A stretch of DNA of 64,000 bases, from assembly GCA_001804785.1 (NCBI GenBank), contig MHBG01000018.1, positions 44,280-108,279 of the forward strand, read 5' to 3'. This DNA is from Lentisphaerae bacterium GWF2_45_14 (GTDB taxonomy: Bacteria > Verrucomicrobiota > Lentisphaeria > Victivallales > GWF2-45-14). Below, one piece after another: positions 16,939 through 26,200 of this stretch. Within the stretch, counting starts at the first letter, position 1. Each line of letters starts with the position of its first letter. Under the pieces are notes generated by a model. The model saw only the letters and a program-made list of their open reading frames with translations. It ran no database searches and was not told the origin of the DNA. The position numbers and the translations under genes were made by a program.

Positions 16939-17423
16939 ATTTCCAGCATTACAGCCTCTTCGTCACAGCAGTCCATCTTGGGGCAGACGGAACAGTCCGA
17001 CCATATTTTCTGCGGGAAAAGATCTTTTGATACTGTATGGAAGCCGAGCCTTTTGAAAATGGCAGCCCTGTAGGTGAGCGCGAAAACACGCACCGGCCTG
17101 CCGGAATCCGTCAGCTTTGAAATTAGAAATTCAACAAGTTCCGAACCCAGCCCTTTCCCTGAAAAATCTTTTTTGACGGCAAGTGATCTTACTTCGTAAA
17201 GATTATCGCCGAAATTCCTGAGCGCAGCGCAGCCCATAAAAGTTTCTGATTCCGTTTCCGCAATAATAAAATTCCCGAGATACTTCATCACATCCTCCTC
17301 CGTTCTCGGAAGAAGAAGCTGTTCCGCGGCATAAGAATTTAAAAGACGGGTGATTTCCCGTACATCTTTTTCTTCAGCTTTTCTTATCAGGGGCCGTTTT
17401 GCCGCCTGACCCGCCTCAAGCAT
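16935..17423 (-). CDS. GNAT N-acetyltransferase, short ArgA (N-acetylglutamate synthase) type
   Basis: This 162-residue GNAT protein has the acetyl-CoA loop SLAVKKDFSGKGLGSELVEF (about 90-109) and a C-terminal segment FPQKIWSDCSVCPKMDCCDEEAV that is typical of stand-alone N-acetylglutamate synthases of arginine biosynthesis. The three close cysteines in that tail are unusual for GNATs but usual for this subgroup. The stop overlaps the start of the GGCT gene, so the two are coupled. Other substrates are possible because no other arg gene is in view. Confidence 0.8.
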   Translation of the reverse strand: MLEAGQAAKRPLIRKAEEKDVREITRLLNSYAAEQLLLPRTEEDVMKYLGNFIIAETESETFMGCAALRNFGDNLYEVRSLAVKKDFSGKGLGSELVEFLISKLTDSGRPVRVFALTYRAAIFKRLGFHTVSKDLFPQKIWSDCSVCPKMDCCDEEAVMLEI

Positions 17424-17426
17424 TTT

Positions 17427-18386
17427 TCAGGATTCCTTTATGTATGTGATAGAACGGTATTTTTTATATCTCTGGTCTTTAAGTTCTTCGCCCGACATTT
17501 TTTTCAGTGAATCAATATTTTTCTTTATCGCCTTTTTAAGGAGCGCCGCCGCTTCTTCATAATTCTTGTGAGCCCCGCCCAGCGGTTCCTTCACGATCTC
17601 ATCGACTATCCCTAGTTCCATAAGATCCTTGCCTGTAAGCTTCAAGGACTCTGCTGCCTTCGCCGAATAGGCCCTGTCCTTCCAGAGTATGGCCGCACAG
17701 CCTTCCGGCGTAATTACTGAATAGTAGGCGTTTTCCATTACAAGTATGCGGTTGCCTATACCGATTCCGAGCGCGCCCCCGCTTCCGCCCTCGCCGATGA
17801 CCACCGCAAGTACGGGCACGGAAAGTGAGAACATCTCGCGCAGATTGACCGCGATAGCCTCTCCTATATGGCGTTCTTCGGATGCTATCCCCGGAAAGGC
17901 TCCCGGCGTGTCAATCAAACATACTACAGGAACGCATGACTTGTCGGCCAACTTCATAAGTCTCAATGCTTTCCGGTAACCTTCGGGGTGCGGACACCCG
18001 AAGTTTCTAAATACGTTTTCCTTCGTGTTGCGCCCTTTTTGGGTGCCTATTATCATTACAGGCTGATTGTCGAGTTTTGCGAATCCTGCGACTATCGCGG
18101 GATCTTCCGCATAGCGCCTGTCGCCGTGAAATTCGAGGAAGTCCTTGAATATAAGGTTAATATAGTCGAGCGAGTAGGGCCGGCTCGGATGGCGGGCCAG
18201 CTGAACCCTTTGCCATGCGGTGAGTGAGTCGTAAATTGCCTTCTTCGTTTCCTCCACTTTTTTTGTGAGGACTGAAAGCTCTTCATCCACGTTCATGTTG
18301 CTTGAGTCGCTGAGATTCTGTAACTCTCTTATCTTTGACTCAAGCTCAACTATCGGTTTTTCAAATTCCAGTACGAATTCCGCCAT
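17427..18386 (-). CDS. accA: Acetyl-CoA carboxylase carboxyltransferase subunit alpha
   Basis: This 319-residue protein, the same length as E. coli AccA, transfers carboxyl from biotin to acetyl-CoA with AccD to make malonyl-CoA for fatty acids. Recognisable segments are the N-terminal helical LESKIRELQ, QLARHPSRPYSLDYI, DRRYAEDPAIVAGFAKLD, and the crotonase-fold GEGGSGGALGIGIGNRILV. The ATG at 18386 has a GGAG site; a TTG four codons upstream is the alternative. It ends four bases before the argA-type start. Confidence 0.95.
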   Translation of the reverse strand: MAEFVLEFEKPIVELESKIRELQNLSDSSNMNVDEELSVLTKKVEETKKAIYDSLTAWQRVQLARHPSRPYSLDYINLIFKDFLEFHGDRRYAEDPAIVAGFAKLDNQPVMIIGTQKGRNTKENVFRNFGCPHPEGYRKALRLMKLADKSCVPVVCLIDTPGAFPGIASEERHIGEAIAVNLREMFSLSVPVLAVVIGEGGSGGALGIGIGNRILVMENAYYSVITPEGCAAILWKDRAYSAKAAESLKLTGKDLMELGIVDEIVKEPLGGAHKNYEEAAALLKKAIKKNIDSLKKMSGEELKDQRYKKYRSITYIKES

Positions 18387-18482
18387 ATTTATCTCCAATT
18401 GCTAATTCTTAATATCTAGTGGCGCCTTCAACGGGCTCCGCGAGCGAAAAAGAAACCATTACTCCCGTCAGGGTCTTCCTTT

Positions 18483-19409
18483 CTACAATATTATGACTTC
18501 CGTTCCTCTCGGAAGTATCGAATAAAGCTCATTTACGTCATCGTTGCACATCCTTATGCAGCCGTTGCCGTATGTCTTGCCGATGCACGACGCATCCCAT
18601 GTACCGTGTATCCCGTATCCGCTCAGGGTTTTATCGGTATCTCCTTTAGGTTCAAGCGACATCCATCGCGTCCCGAGGATATTCTCCTTCGATCCGTACG
18701 GATATTTCTTCCCTTGGTAATACCAGTCGGGATCACTTTGCTTGACGTTTATATAAAAGGTGCCTTCAGGAGTCTTATCCTGTACGCCTATGCCTATGTC
18801 GTAGACCCTGAATATCTGGCCTGCGTCGTAGAGATAGAGCTTGAAGTTTTTTTTGCTGATTAGAATATTCCATTCGCCCCTGTACAGGTAAAGCTTCTGG
18901 CCCGGAACAATCTTGTCATCCGTCGGATCAAGTTTATTGCTCTTAACTATAAGTTCTATCGTAGTATTGTATTTTTTTGCGATTTTGTCGAGTGAGTCGC
19001 CGGGTTTCACAACGTACAGAGATTTTTCTCCTGACGCTATATTTGAAAAGAGCAACATAGTGTTTGATCTGGAGAGAAGTTCGGCTGTCTTGTACCAGAA
19101 GGGATCTTTGTCCGGCAACTTTTCGATGATCTCAAGCCCAAGCCTCCGCGCCTCCTTGACGCGCTGGGCATTGAGTGCCTCCGAAGCCTCAAGGTACTTT
19201 ACCTTTAGCGCGGCTGGAGCGTATTTCAGTGCATCGTCAACTGTTACCGTTTGCTTGGTTTTCCCTGTTCTGCCCGGTTTCCACTGCGTAAAGAACAGTG
19301 CAAGACCGGCGGCTAGCATCACCAGTGTCGCCAGTACGGGCAGAAAACGTCCTCCGCGTTTGCGGTATGGATTCGGTGTTCTTCCAATTTTGAGATTATA
19401 CTTTATCAT
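18483..19409 (-). CDS. L,D-transpeptidase (YkuD) with LysM domain
   Basis: This 308-residue envelope enzyme has an N-terminal transmembrane helix (about 22-42), a LysM peptidoglycan-binding module (YVVKPGDSLDKIAKKYNT ... KIVPGQKLYLY, about 130-175), and a YkuD catalytic domain with the HGTWDASCIGKTYGNGCIRM motif (catalytic Cys in GCIRM, His in HGT). L,D-transpeptidases make 3-3 peptide cross-links or attach proteins to peptidoglycan. The TPEGTF strand before the active site is typical. Orientation suggests the active domain is in the periplasm. Confidence 0.93.
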   Translation of the reverse strand: MIKYNLKIGRTPNPYRKRGGRFLPVLATLVMLAAGLALFFTQWKPGRTGKTKQTVTVDDALKYAPAALKVKYLEASEALNAQRVKEARRLGLEIIEKLPDKDPFWYKTAELLSRSNTMLLFSNIASGEKSLYVVKPGDSLDKIAKKYNTTIELIVKSNKLDPTDDKIVPGQKLYLYRGEWNILISKKNFKLYLYDAGQIFRVYDIGIGVQDKTPEGTFYINVKQSDPDWYYQGKKYPYGSKENILGTRWMSLEPKGDTDKTLSGYGIHGTWDASCIGKTYGNGCIRMCNDDVNELYSILPRGTEVIIL

Positions 19410-19541
19410 CTTTTTGCACCAGACTAAACGACAACCTTTTTAATATACATTGTTATTTTACTTTTACCAGAACTGTCATGTTGCATCTTATCATTATGAT
19501 ATTATCATATGTAGATATATACACAACCCCTCGGAGGTTTT

Positions 19542-20240
19542 ATGAAGCCCAAAAAGAAAATGAACGAGATAAAGAAAGAGTTCACCACCCCTGACTTCAT
19601 TCAGGACGAGCCATGGCGCATATTTCGTATAATGGCTGAATTCGTCGATTCCTTTGAGACGATGGCGGGGCAGGGATCCCTGGTAACCGTCTTCGGTTCA
19701 GCCAGAACAAAGCCCGACGACAAGTACTACAAGGATGCCGAAGAGCTTGGAAAACTCCTTGTCAAGGAGGGCTACGGCGTTCTCACCGGCGGAGGTCCGG
19801 GAATAATGGAGGCCGCCAACAAGGGTGCGTTCTACACGCCGGAAGGTACGTCGGTGGGGCTTAACATCCAGCTCCCGTCTGAACAGCTCCCGAATCTTTA
19901 TCAGAATATCAGCGTGGACTTCCGATATTTTTTCATAAGAAAGGTCTGTTTCCTGAAGTACAGCGTAGGCGTCGTTGTATATCCCGGAGGATATGGTACG
20001 CTTGACGAACTTTTCGAGTCGCTTACTCTCGTTCAAACCAACAAAATATCGCGCATCCCGATTGTGCTTGTCGACCGTGACTTTTGGACTCCTCTCATTG
20101 ATTGGATGAGGGAAACTTTTGTCATGCAGGGAAAGATAGACAAGACGGACCTTGACTTCTTCAAGCTGGTAGATTCCGCGCAGGAGGCCCTCGACTACAT
20201 AAAAGACTTCCACAAAAAGGCCATCAAATCCAAGAAATGA
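19542..20240 (+). CDS. LOG-family nucleotide 5'-monophosphate phosphoribohydrolase
   Basis: This 232-residue protein has both LOG signatures: GGGPGIMEAANKGA (about 86-99) and PGGYGTLDELFE (about 148-159). LOG proteins remove ribose phosphate from (cytokinin) nucleotides; bacterial members are often misannotated as lysine decarboxylase. An AGGTTTT and CGGAGG stretch precedes the ATG. It is divergent from the L,D-transpeptidase, with 132 bases between, and convergent with the PHP gene. Confidence 0.9.
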   Translation: MKPKKKMNEIKKEFTTPDFIQDEPWRIFRIMAEFVDSFETMAGQGSLVTVFGSARTKPDDKYYKDAEELGKLLVKEGYGVLTGGGPGIMEAANKGAFYTPEGTSVGLNIQLPSEQLPNLYQNISVDFRYFFIRKVCFLKYSVGVVVYPGGYGTLDELFESLTLVQTNKISRIPIVLVDRDFWTPLIDWMRETFVMQGKIDKTDLDFFKLVDSAQEALDYIKDFHKKAIKSKK

Positions 20241-20253
20241 CGAGGGATTCTTT

Positions 20254-21123
20254 TCAGGCGAGCGTATTTGTCCAGGCCTTTCTGCCGTATTCGTCTTCGA
20301 GTTCAATATAGGCATAAGGCCATTCCTCTGGAATATCGAAAACCGCTTCTTCGACAAGATCCGAGAAAGACCCGTTCCTCAGTCCGCTGCCGTTTCTTCC
20401 TACAAGTCTGATGAATCGCACCGGACTAGTTTTTACGCGAACCTTTTTCCCCTCATAACTTATCGAATGGATTTCCGGTCCGCAGCTCGAGTAGAAGTTT
20501 CCCAAACGGATTGCCTGCAGAATGTTTTCCCCGTCCAATGACGGCGCGTTGACGATTATCCATCCGCCGTCGAAAACAGGTTCCGCCACGTTAAGGTGCG
20601 CATCGTCCGAGGCGAATGCAAGTGCGTCTTTCGATTTGTCAAGCATTGCCGAGAAGTGTGCCGAGCCACTGCTTTTCCCGTTCAGCCAGCGGCAGACATG
20701 GTTATATACTTCGACTCCGTGAAAGTCCCATCTTAAAGCATCTTCCGTTCTGTTGCCCGACCATTCCGGATGCGCCAGAATCATTATAGCTCCGCTTGCT
20801 TTTGCCAGATTCATTCCGTTTTCGAAGCCTGTTTCTCTTGTCATCGTCGGAGCTTTTCCCAGACATACCACATGATAATAAACGCCAGCTCTGTCTGTTC
20901 CGTCCAGTTCGATTCCATCAATCCAGAGGAGGGGATACTCTGTTTTATCTGCCTTCACGTCCGATGCCACCCAGTGGTCGGTGCGGAAGAGGAAGTCATA
21001 GCCCTTGGTGTTGTAAAGTTCCGCTATTTCGCTGAAATTCTTTCCGCCGTCCGACATTTTGCTGTGGATATGTGTATTGCCCTTGAACCATTTATTGCTA
21101 GTATCATATCTCGGAATTTGCAC
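20254..21123 (-). CDS. PHP-domain metal-dependent phosphoesterase
   Basis: This 289-residue protein begins with the PHP motif I GNTHIHSKMSDG (about 15-26) and continues with FLFRTDHW, IDGIELDG and ILAHPEW, the four metal-ligand motifs of the PHP fold. The last third is beta-rich (ISYEGKKVRVKTSPVRFIRL) and resembles the C-terminal domain of CehA-type PHP proteins. Substrate unknown. The start is a GTG. Confidence 0.85.
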   Translation of the reverse strand: MQIPRYDTSNKWFKGNTHIHSKMSDGGKNFSEIAELYNTKGYDFLFRTDHWVASDVKADKTEYPLLWIDGIELDGTDRAGVYYHVVCLGKAPTMTRETGFENGMNLAKASGAIMILAHPEWSGNRTEDALRWDFHGVEVYNHVCRWLNGKSSGSAHFSAMLDKSKDALAFASDDAHLNVAEPVFDGGWIIVNAPSLDGENILQAIRLGNFYSSCGPEIHSISYEGKKVRVKTSPVRFIRLVGRNGSGLRNGSFSDLVEEAVFDIPEEWPYAYIELEDEYGRKAWTNTLA

Positions 21124-21135
21124 TCTGATTTCCCT

Positions 21136-21714
21136 TTATTTTGTTTTTTCTTCGCGAACAAGATAAACTGCCAGTAACGTGGCTGGTTTTGTCCCATGAT
21201 TGCGCGGGACATGCGGGATTGTTCCGTCGAAAAATAGCAGGTCTCCCGCAGCCATGTTTACGTTTTCCGCTTCCAGGATAAATTCGATATTTCCCTCCAA
21301 TAGATATATGAACTGGTCGCCTTCTGTTGTGACCAGTTCCCTTTGTCCCCCAGGGTTTACGGTAAGCGTGAGTACCTGAAGGTTGAGTCCCGATGTGGCA
21401 GCTTCGAGAAGACTTTTATAGAAAAAACCTTTACTCTCTTCGCGTTCGACGCTTTTATTCTCTGAACTTTTGGATAAAATCCATCTCTTGTTTTCCAGCG
21501 TGCCGATGCCTTCCAGTAACTGCGAGGGCGTTGTTTCGAGAGCGCTCGCGATGTTTACGAGAACAGGAAGAGATGGAACAGTTCTGAAATTTTCAATCTT
21601 TGAAAGAAGCCCCCCGGTAAGACCTGTTTTTTCGGAGAGCTCCTTAAGAGTCATTTCCTTTTCTTTCCTGACCGCCTTTATTGCCATTCCCAGCTTTATC
21701 AGATTTTGCCGCAT
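21136..21714 (-). CDS. XRE-family regulator with C-terminal cupin
   Basis: This 192-residue protein has an N-terminal helix-turn-helix (MTLKELSEKTGLTGGLLSKIENFRT, about 20-45) and a C-terminal small-molecule-binding cupin (LVTTEGDQFIYLLEGNIEF then GDLLFFDGTIPHVPRNHG). The start at ATG 21714 has a GGAG site. Regulators of this type (PuuR/SutR-like) usually control an adjacent catabolic or transport gene. The divergent EamA transporter and the pair of matching inverted repeats between them make that transporter the probable target, with autoregulation. Confidence 0.88.
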   Translation of the reverse strand: MRQNLIKLGMAIKAVRKEKEMTLKELSEKTGLTGGLLSKIENFRTVPSLPVLVNIASALETTPSQLLEGIGTLENKRWILSKSSENKSVEREESKGFFYKSLLEAATSGLNLQVLTLTVNPGGQRELVTTEGDQFIYLLEGNIEFILEAENVNMAAGDLLFFDGTIPHVPRNHGTKPATLLAVYLVREEKTK

Positions 21715-21737
21715 AATTTTCTCCAGTATACACAAGT

Positions 21738-21832
21738 TGAATATTTGTCAATAAATCATTGATTTGTTTACATTGAAGTACTATTATATTTCATGTGAGT
21801 AAAAAATCAAGGGCTTGTTTTACAAATATTCA
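21738..21832. promoter_or_regulatory. Divergent promoter region with paired operator half-sites
   Basis: TGAATATTTGT at 21738-21748 and its exact reverse complement ACAAATATTCA at 21822-21832 flank the region between the XRE-cupin gene and the EamA gene. A 13-base palindrome AAATCATTGATTT is at 21753-21765. A promoter for the EamA gene fits TTGATT (21759-21764), 17 bases, TATTAT (21782-21787). The regulator most likely binds here. Confidence 0.6.
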
Positions 21833-21846
21833 AAAAGGAAGCGGGA

Positions 21847-22704
21847 ATGGCTATTGGATTTGCGTTATGCTGTTTCGGATTTACGGCTGTGAATGATCTT
21901 GTATTCCGTCTTTACGCAAGAAAGTCGCGTTCACGCGGGGCATATGTTATGGTCATCGGAGTGGTGTGGGCGCTGCTTTTTACATTACTGCTGGACTGCA
22001 AATTCACTAATTTGACTGTTACCCTCGTATGGGGCAGCATATCAGGGATATTTTCCGCTGTGGCCAACATTCTTCTGATAGAGGCAATGACTTATCAGGA
22101 ATCCGGTATTTGCTCAACCCTTTACAGATTGAACATGGCAATTGTCGCTGTAGGAGCCTTCCTCCTGCTTGGCGAGCCAATAAACGGGCTTAAAATCATC
22201 GGGATAATTCTGGCCCTTGTCGCAGTATGTTTTTTTTACCGTGAATCCCGGAACGGAAAAAGCAAAGTTCACGATGCGGCGCATATCGGAATTTATCTGG
22301 CGCTTGGAGCCGCATTGCTTCGGGCGGCTATGGGATTGAGCTATAAATACGCATTTATTCAACATGCGGATCGCAATGGGTTGATTACGTTAAACAGCTT
22401 CTTCTGGATTGTCGTCGGTCTGGCTTACATGCTTTGCCGCGAGCGTTCCTTAAAATTCATGGAGGCCAAAAGTATTCGTTACGGAATTGTTTCGGGCTTG
22501 CTGGTGGGCGGAATTATATATTTCATGGCTCTGGCCCTTCAGTATGGCGATGCGAGTGTGGTGCTGCCCGTCGCTCAGATGAGTTTTCTGGGGACGTGTG
22601 TTCTCGGTGTATTTTTTCTGCGTGAGTCCATGACCGTGGGAAAGTTGATCGGTATAAGCGCAGGCATCACTTCGATAATTGCGCTCATACTTGGAAGCGG
22701 TTGA
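21847..22704 (+). CDS. EamA/DMT-superfamily transporter
   Basis: This 285-residue membrane protein has ten predicted hydrophobic helices in two EamA repeats, each about 140 residues. Recognisable segments include STLYRLNMAIVAVGAFLLLGEPINGLKIIG at the end of repeat 1 (quoted in part) and AQMSFLGTCVLGVFFLRESM in repeat 2. DMT carriers export amino acids, sugars or drugs; the substrate cannot be read from sequence. AGGAAG precedes the ATG. Confidence 0.88.
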   Translation: MAIGFALCCFGFTAVNDLVFRLYARKSRSRGAYVMVIGVVWALLFTLLLDCKFTNLTVTLVWGSISGIFSAVANILLIEAMTYQESGICSTLYRLNMAIVAVGAFLLLGEPINGLKIIGIILALVAVCFFYRESRNGKSKVHDAAHIGIYLALGAALLRAAMGLSYKYAFIQHADRNGLITLNSFFWIVVGLAYMLCRERSLKFMEAKSIRYGIVSGLLVGGIIYFMALALQYGDASVVLPVAQMSFLGTCVLGVFFLRESMTVGKLIGISAGITSIIALILGSG

Positions 22705-22787
22705 CAGACTCTATCTTCTTTTTTATTTCATATAGGCGTAAATAAAGATTCGGAACTGCCGAAACATTATATTACGCCGTAAACAAA

Positions 22788-23198
22788 ATGGAAGATCCGA
22801 TGAATAATATTTATCATATCGCGCTCGACTTTAAGAATAACTCCCTGAAGGACGATGTTCTTGCCAATATCTTAGACGTGCCTTTTCTTAAAAAGGTATG
22901 TGTCACAGAAGACTCGGGCTTCTCAAACAGGCTCTTTTCTGATATCCCGGGCAATCTGATCATTTTTGACGACAAGGTGGGGATTCCCGAGTATTGCCGT
23001 AGAAAACTCAGGTCATCTCCTACAACCCTTCTGATTCATCTCAACGAAAAGCCTCAGAGGGACGATGCTCTGCATCTCATCGGGATGACTCCTGCTTTTT
23101 TCAAAAAAGGCTTTCATGACCTGCTCGGAATATGCTATATGCTCCACCTTGTCCGGGCCTCTATAACTAATGTCCAGGGATCCATAAAAAATCTTTGA
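22788..23198 (+). CDS. Hypothetical protein, 136 residues
   Basis: I do not recognise this protein. It is soluble and compact, with alternating hydrophobic strands (FLKKVCVTEDSG, GNLIIFDDKV, TTLLIHLNE) and a C-terminal helix, a pattern that would suit a degenerate response-regulator receiver-like fold, but the acidic pocket and conserved Lys are not clear. A second ATG at 22800 is preceded by GGAAG and may be the true start. It is convergent with the giant secreted protein gene. Confidence 0.55.
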   Translation: MEDPMNNIYHIALDFKNNSLKDDVLANILDVPFLKKVCVTEDSGFSNRLFSDIPGNLIIFDDKVGIPEYCRRKLRSSPTTLLIHLNEKPQRDDALHLIGMTPAFFKKGFHDLLGICYMLHLVRASITNVQGSIKNL

Positions 23199-23232
23199 AG
23201 GACTCCCAAATTCCCCAATCGTTGACGAAGAA

Positions 23233-26200
23233 TCATTTCCCCGCCGATGGTTCATTGCGGGAAAATACTATCAACCTAAAACCACGGGCCGGCACATTGT
23301 CTTCCCACTCGCTCGACAATGTATATTTACATTCCGGATTCCATGAATCGGCACCGGCTAAACCGCCGGCAACTTCAAGCTTTTTCAAATCAAGAGTAAT
23401 CTTAACCCGTTCATCTTTTGCCGTATCGTTAAGAATCGCCAGCATTAAATTGCCATTCCGCGTATAGGCGGAGGCCATTATGCGCGAAGATGAAGGAGAA
23501 TCGACTTTGACTGCGTCTTGTTCCCAGTATGGATGGAATTTGATTTTTTCGTCCCATCCTATTTTATCTTGTGACGCCCATAATATTTTATTGAGTTCTG
23601 TTATCTCCTTTTCGTTTCCCCAAATGTCAACATCATGAACGACCGCATAGCCCATATAATGCAGAACAGCCAATCGGTTTTTCGGATCGTTTATGTCGAA
23701 ATTCGCCATTTTTTCCGGTCTTGATATCCATAGTCCACGGATCAACTGAGGCATAAACGAAGTCTTGTTCCCGCAAATGTACGGCGACAAAAATGCGCAG
23801 AATGATTCCGGCGTGAAAAGATCGAAGTAGGAGCCGCGATTCGCTACTTCATGTTCAGGCCCTTCTCCGGCGGCCGTGACATCCGTGAAATTATGCACGG
23901 GTGCCAGACGGGGCCATTCGGCGTGATATGAAACTTTTGCGTCAGGGCCGGTACGTTTTATCATACGATAAACGTTCAGAGCCGTTTCTCGAAATCTATT
24001 AACTAATAAGTGATCGTATTTTCTGCCTAAGGAATCCTGCCATTGCGAGCATCCGTGGAATTTATTCCTGCAACTGGTTTCCCAGGGAGCGTCGAAATAG
24101 TAGTTTATCGCTTTTTCATGCAGAGGTTTTTTTGCTTTAGTAAAGAACTCTTTCCAGAGATTAAGTCGAAAATTCCGATACCCTTCACAATTAAGGCAAC
24201 CTTCGCAATAACCATCATGAGCTCCGGTCCATACCCCGTAAGTACGAGGCGGACGAATCTGCCGCCATTGTTGTTCATAGTATCCCCACTCAGGCATAAA
24301 AGGAGATGCAAAGTTATGGGCCATGTAAAGGAAAACCTCCCACCCGTGAGAACAGTCGTTTGCCAGTTGCTGTTTGTTGAAATTATCGTAATCAGGGGAG
24401 GCGAAATAGTTCCAGATCACGCTCCACATCTGCCAGTCAATATGAAGGCGCGAGCGCAATATCTTGTGATTCAGTGGTTTTGCCGGAGTAACCGTAAACC
24501 CGAATTTATAAGTTATCGGCTCATTAAGTTTCAGTTGATAATCAATGAGATTGAAGCGAAGTATCGCCCTGCCGCCCTGCCGGATTATCTCCACATTGCG
24601 GTCAGGATTGCGATAATGCCAGTTTTCCAGGTTTTCGGCGGTAAAATTAAAGCCGACTTTATAATCTCCCAGCCAGAGCGCGGGGAGGGGGGTAAGCGTC
24701 TGGAACCATTTATCCCCGACTGCGCCGGATTTACTTTTTGCGTTTCCGGGGGTGATACCATCATTGACCAGTTTAATCATCTCATTGCGAAACGGAATAT
24801 CCAGAGACAGTTTTTGAACTGTCAAGCCGCTTGCAGGCGGAATAATCTTCATAGAAACTTCACAGTATCCGTCAAAATGCACTTTCAGACGGCTCTCTGT
24901 CCGCAATTTTCCTAGATCGGCTTTTTTCTCATATTCCGCGACTACGTCATTGCCAGAGATTTTTCGAGTTTCAACCGGATTTACTGGTTTCAATTCAGTT
25001 CCGTCCAGACAAATGCTTGCCGGTGCGGTTAGTAGTTCCTTGTTCTGACTCTGGAGTGACGAGAAAAGGATACCATTGGAAAAATCATAAAGTCTTCCCC
25101 ATGTGCCAACGGAAGAATCGGAAATATTCAACGGACTCCATGGCACAGGTACCTTTTCAGCTTCCGGGTCGACATATGGCTGTATAAGAGGATCATTGAC
25201 CGGAGGAACCCTGTATGCCTGTGAATAGGTTTCCGTCTCTTTTCCGCTTGGAGATACATAATCGATTTTAACAGTGTAGGTCTCAGGAGTTATTTTGCTG
25301 AAATCCAGATCAAACAAAGTATTGAAAAGTCTACAGTTATCTGGAATTTTCTGCCTGGCCCTGAATATTTCAGTCTTGTCATCCTTCAAGAAGCGGACTT
25401 GAATCTCCCCATCCTCATTTTTTTTGCCGAAAACAGAGAGAGCCTTACGGTCGAGCAGCGTATAGAAGAAAAGGGTACGCATGGGGATGGGGCGTTCTTC
25501 TATAAAGGTATTATAAAAAAGCGGAATTGATTTTCCCTGCGTTTTCTCATCGATTGAAATCGAATATAAAGCAAATTCATCCATTTTCTTTCCACTGTAA
25601 TCAAATGTGCTTCCTTTGCCTTGCGTAAATAACTTATGCTTGGCGTTACGCATTCCGTACATATTAGTAGAATCGGAGATAAAAAGAGCTTCTATTTCAG
25701 TATCGGGGATATAGGGAATTGCGCTGACATTTACTGCTGTTTTGCGTTCCGCATTGTTAAACAGTCCGGAAATACATATTTTAGGAGCGGCAGCGCGAAA
25801 AACTATCTTGCAAAAATTACTTTGGTCGTCCAGCTTTCCGACAACCTGGCCCATTGATGCGATTTCGCTAGGTCTGGTAAATTCTCTCCCGATATTTATC
25901 CGCCAGCTCTGACTTTCCGGAACATTATCATATCCGAGAGTTTTGAATGGAACCGCCATTTCCATTACCCATTCTTCCCCTGAAAGTTTATTCCTGACTT
26001 CAATCCCGGTCGAATTTATCGGCTTGCCGTTCTCTTTTACATCGCAGATGCCGTCAGTATTGAGGTCCAGAACAAAGTTTTTGTCATTCTCAGGAGTCAG
26101 AAAAACTTTTATATGTTCTGAGTCTTTTTCTCCCGGATTGAATCCGGAACTGAAAGCAGCGTAGAGATTTTTCTCGTCATAACTTATGAAATACTGGTTT

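Noticed and set aside
24043..24915. 290-codon plus-strand open frame inside the giant secreted protein gene
   Set aside because: It is antisense to a continuous 1275-codon gene with domains, has no ribosome site, and its translation lacks any recognised pattern.
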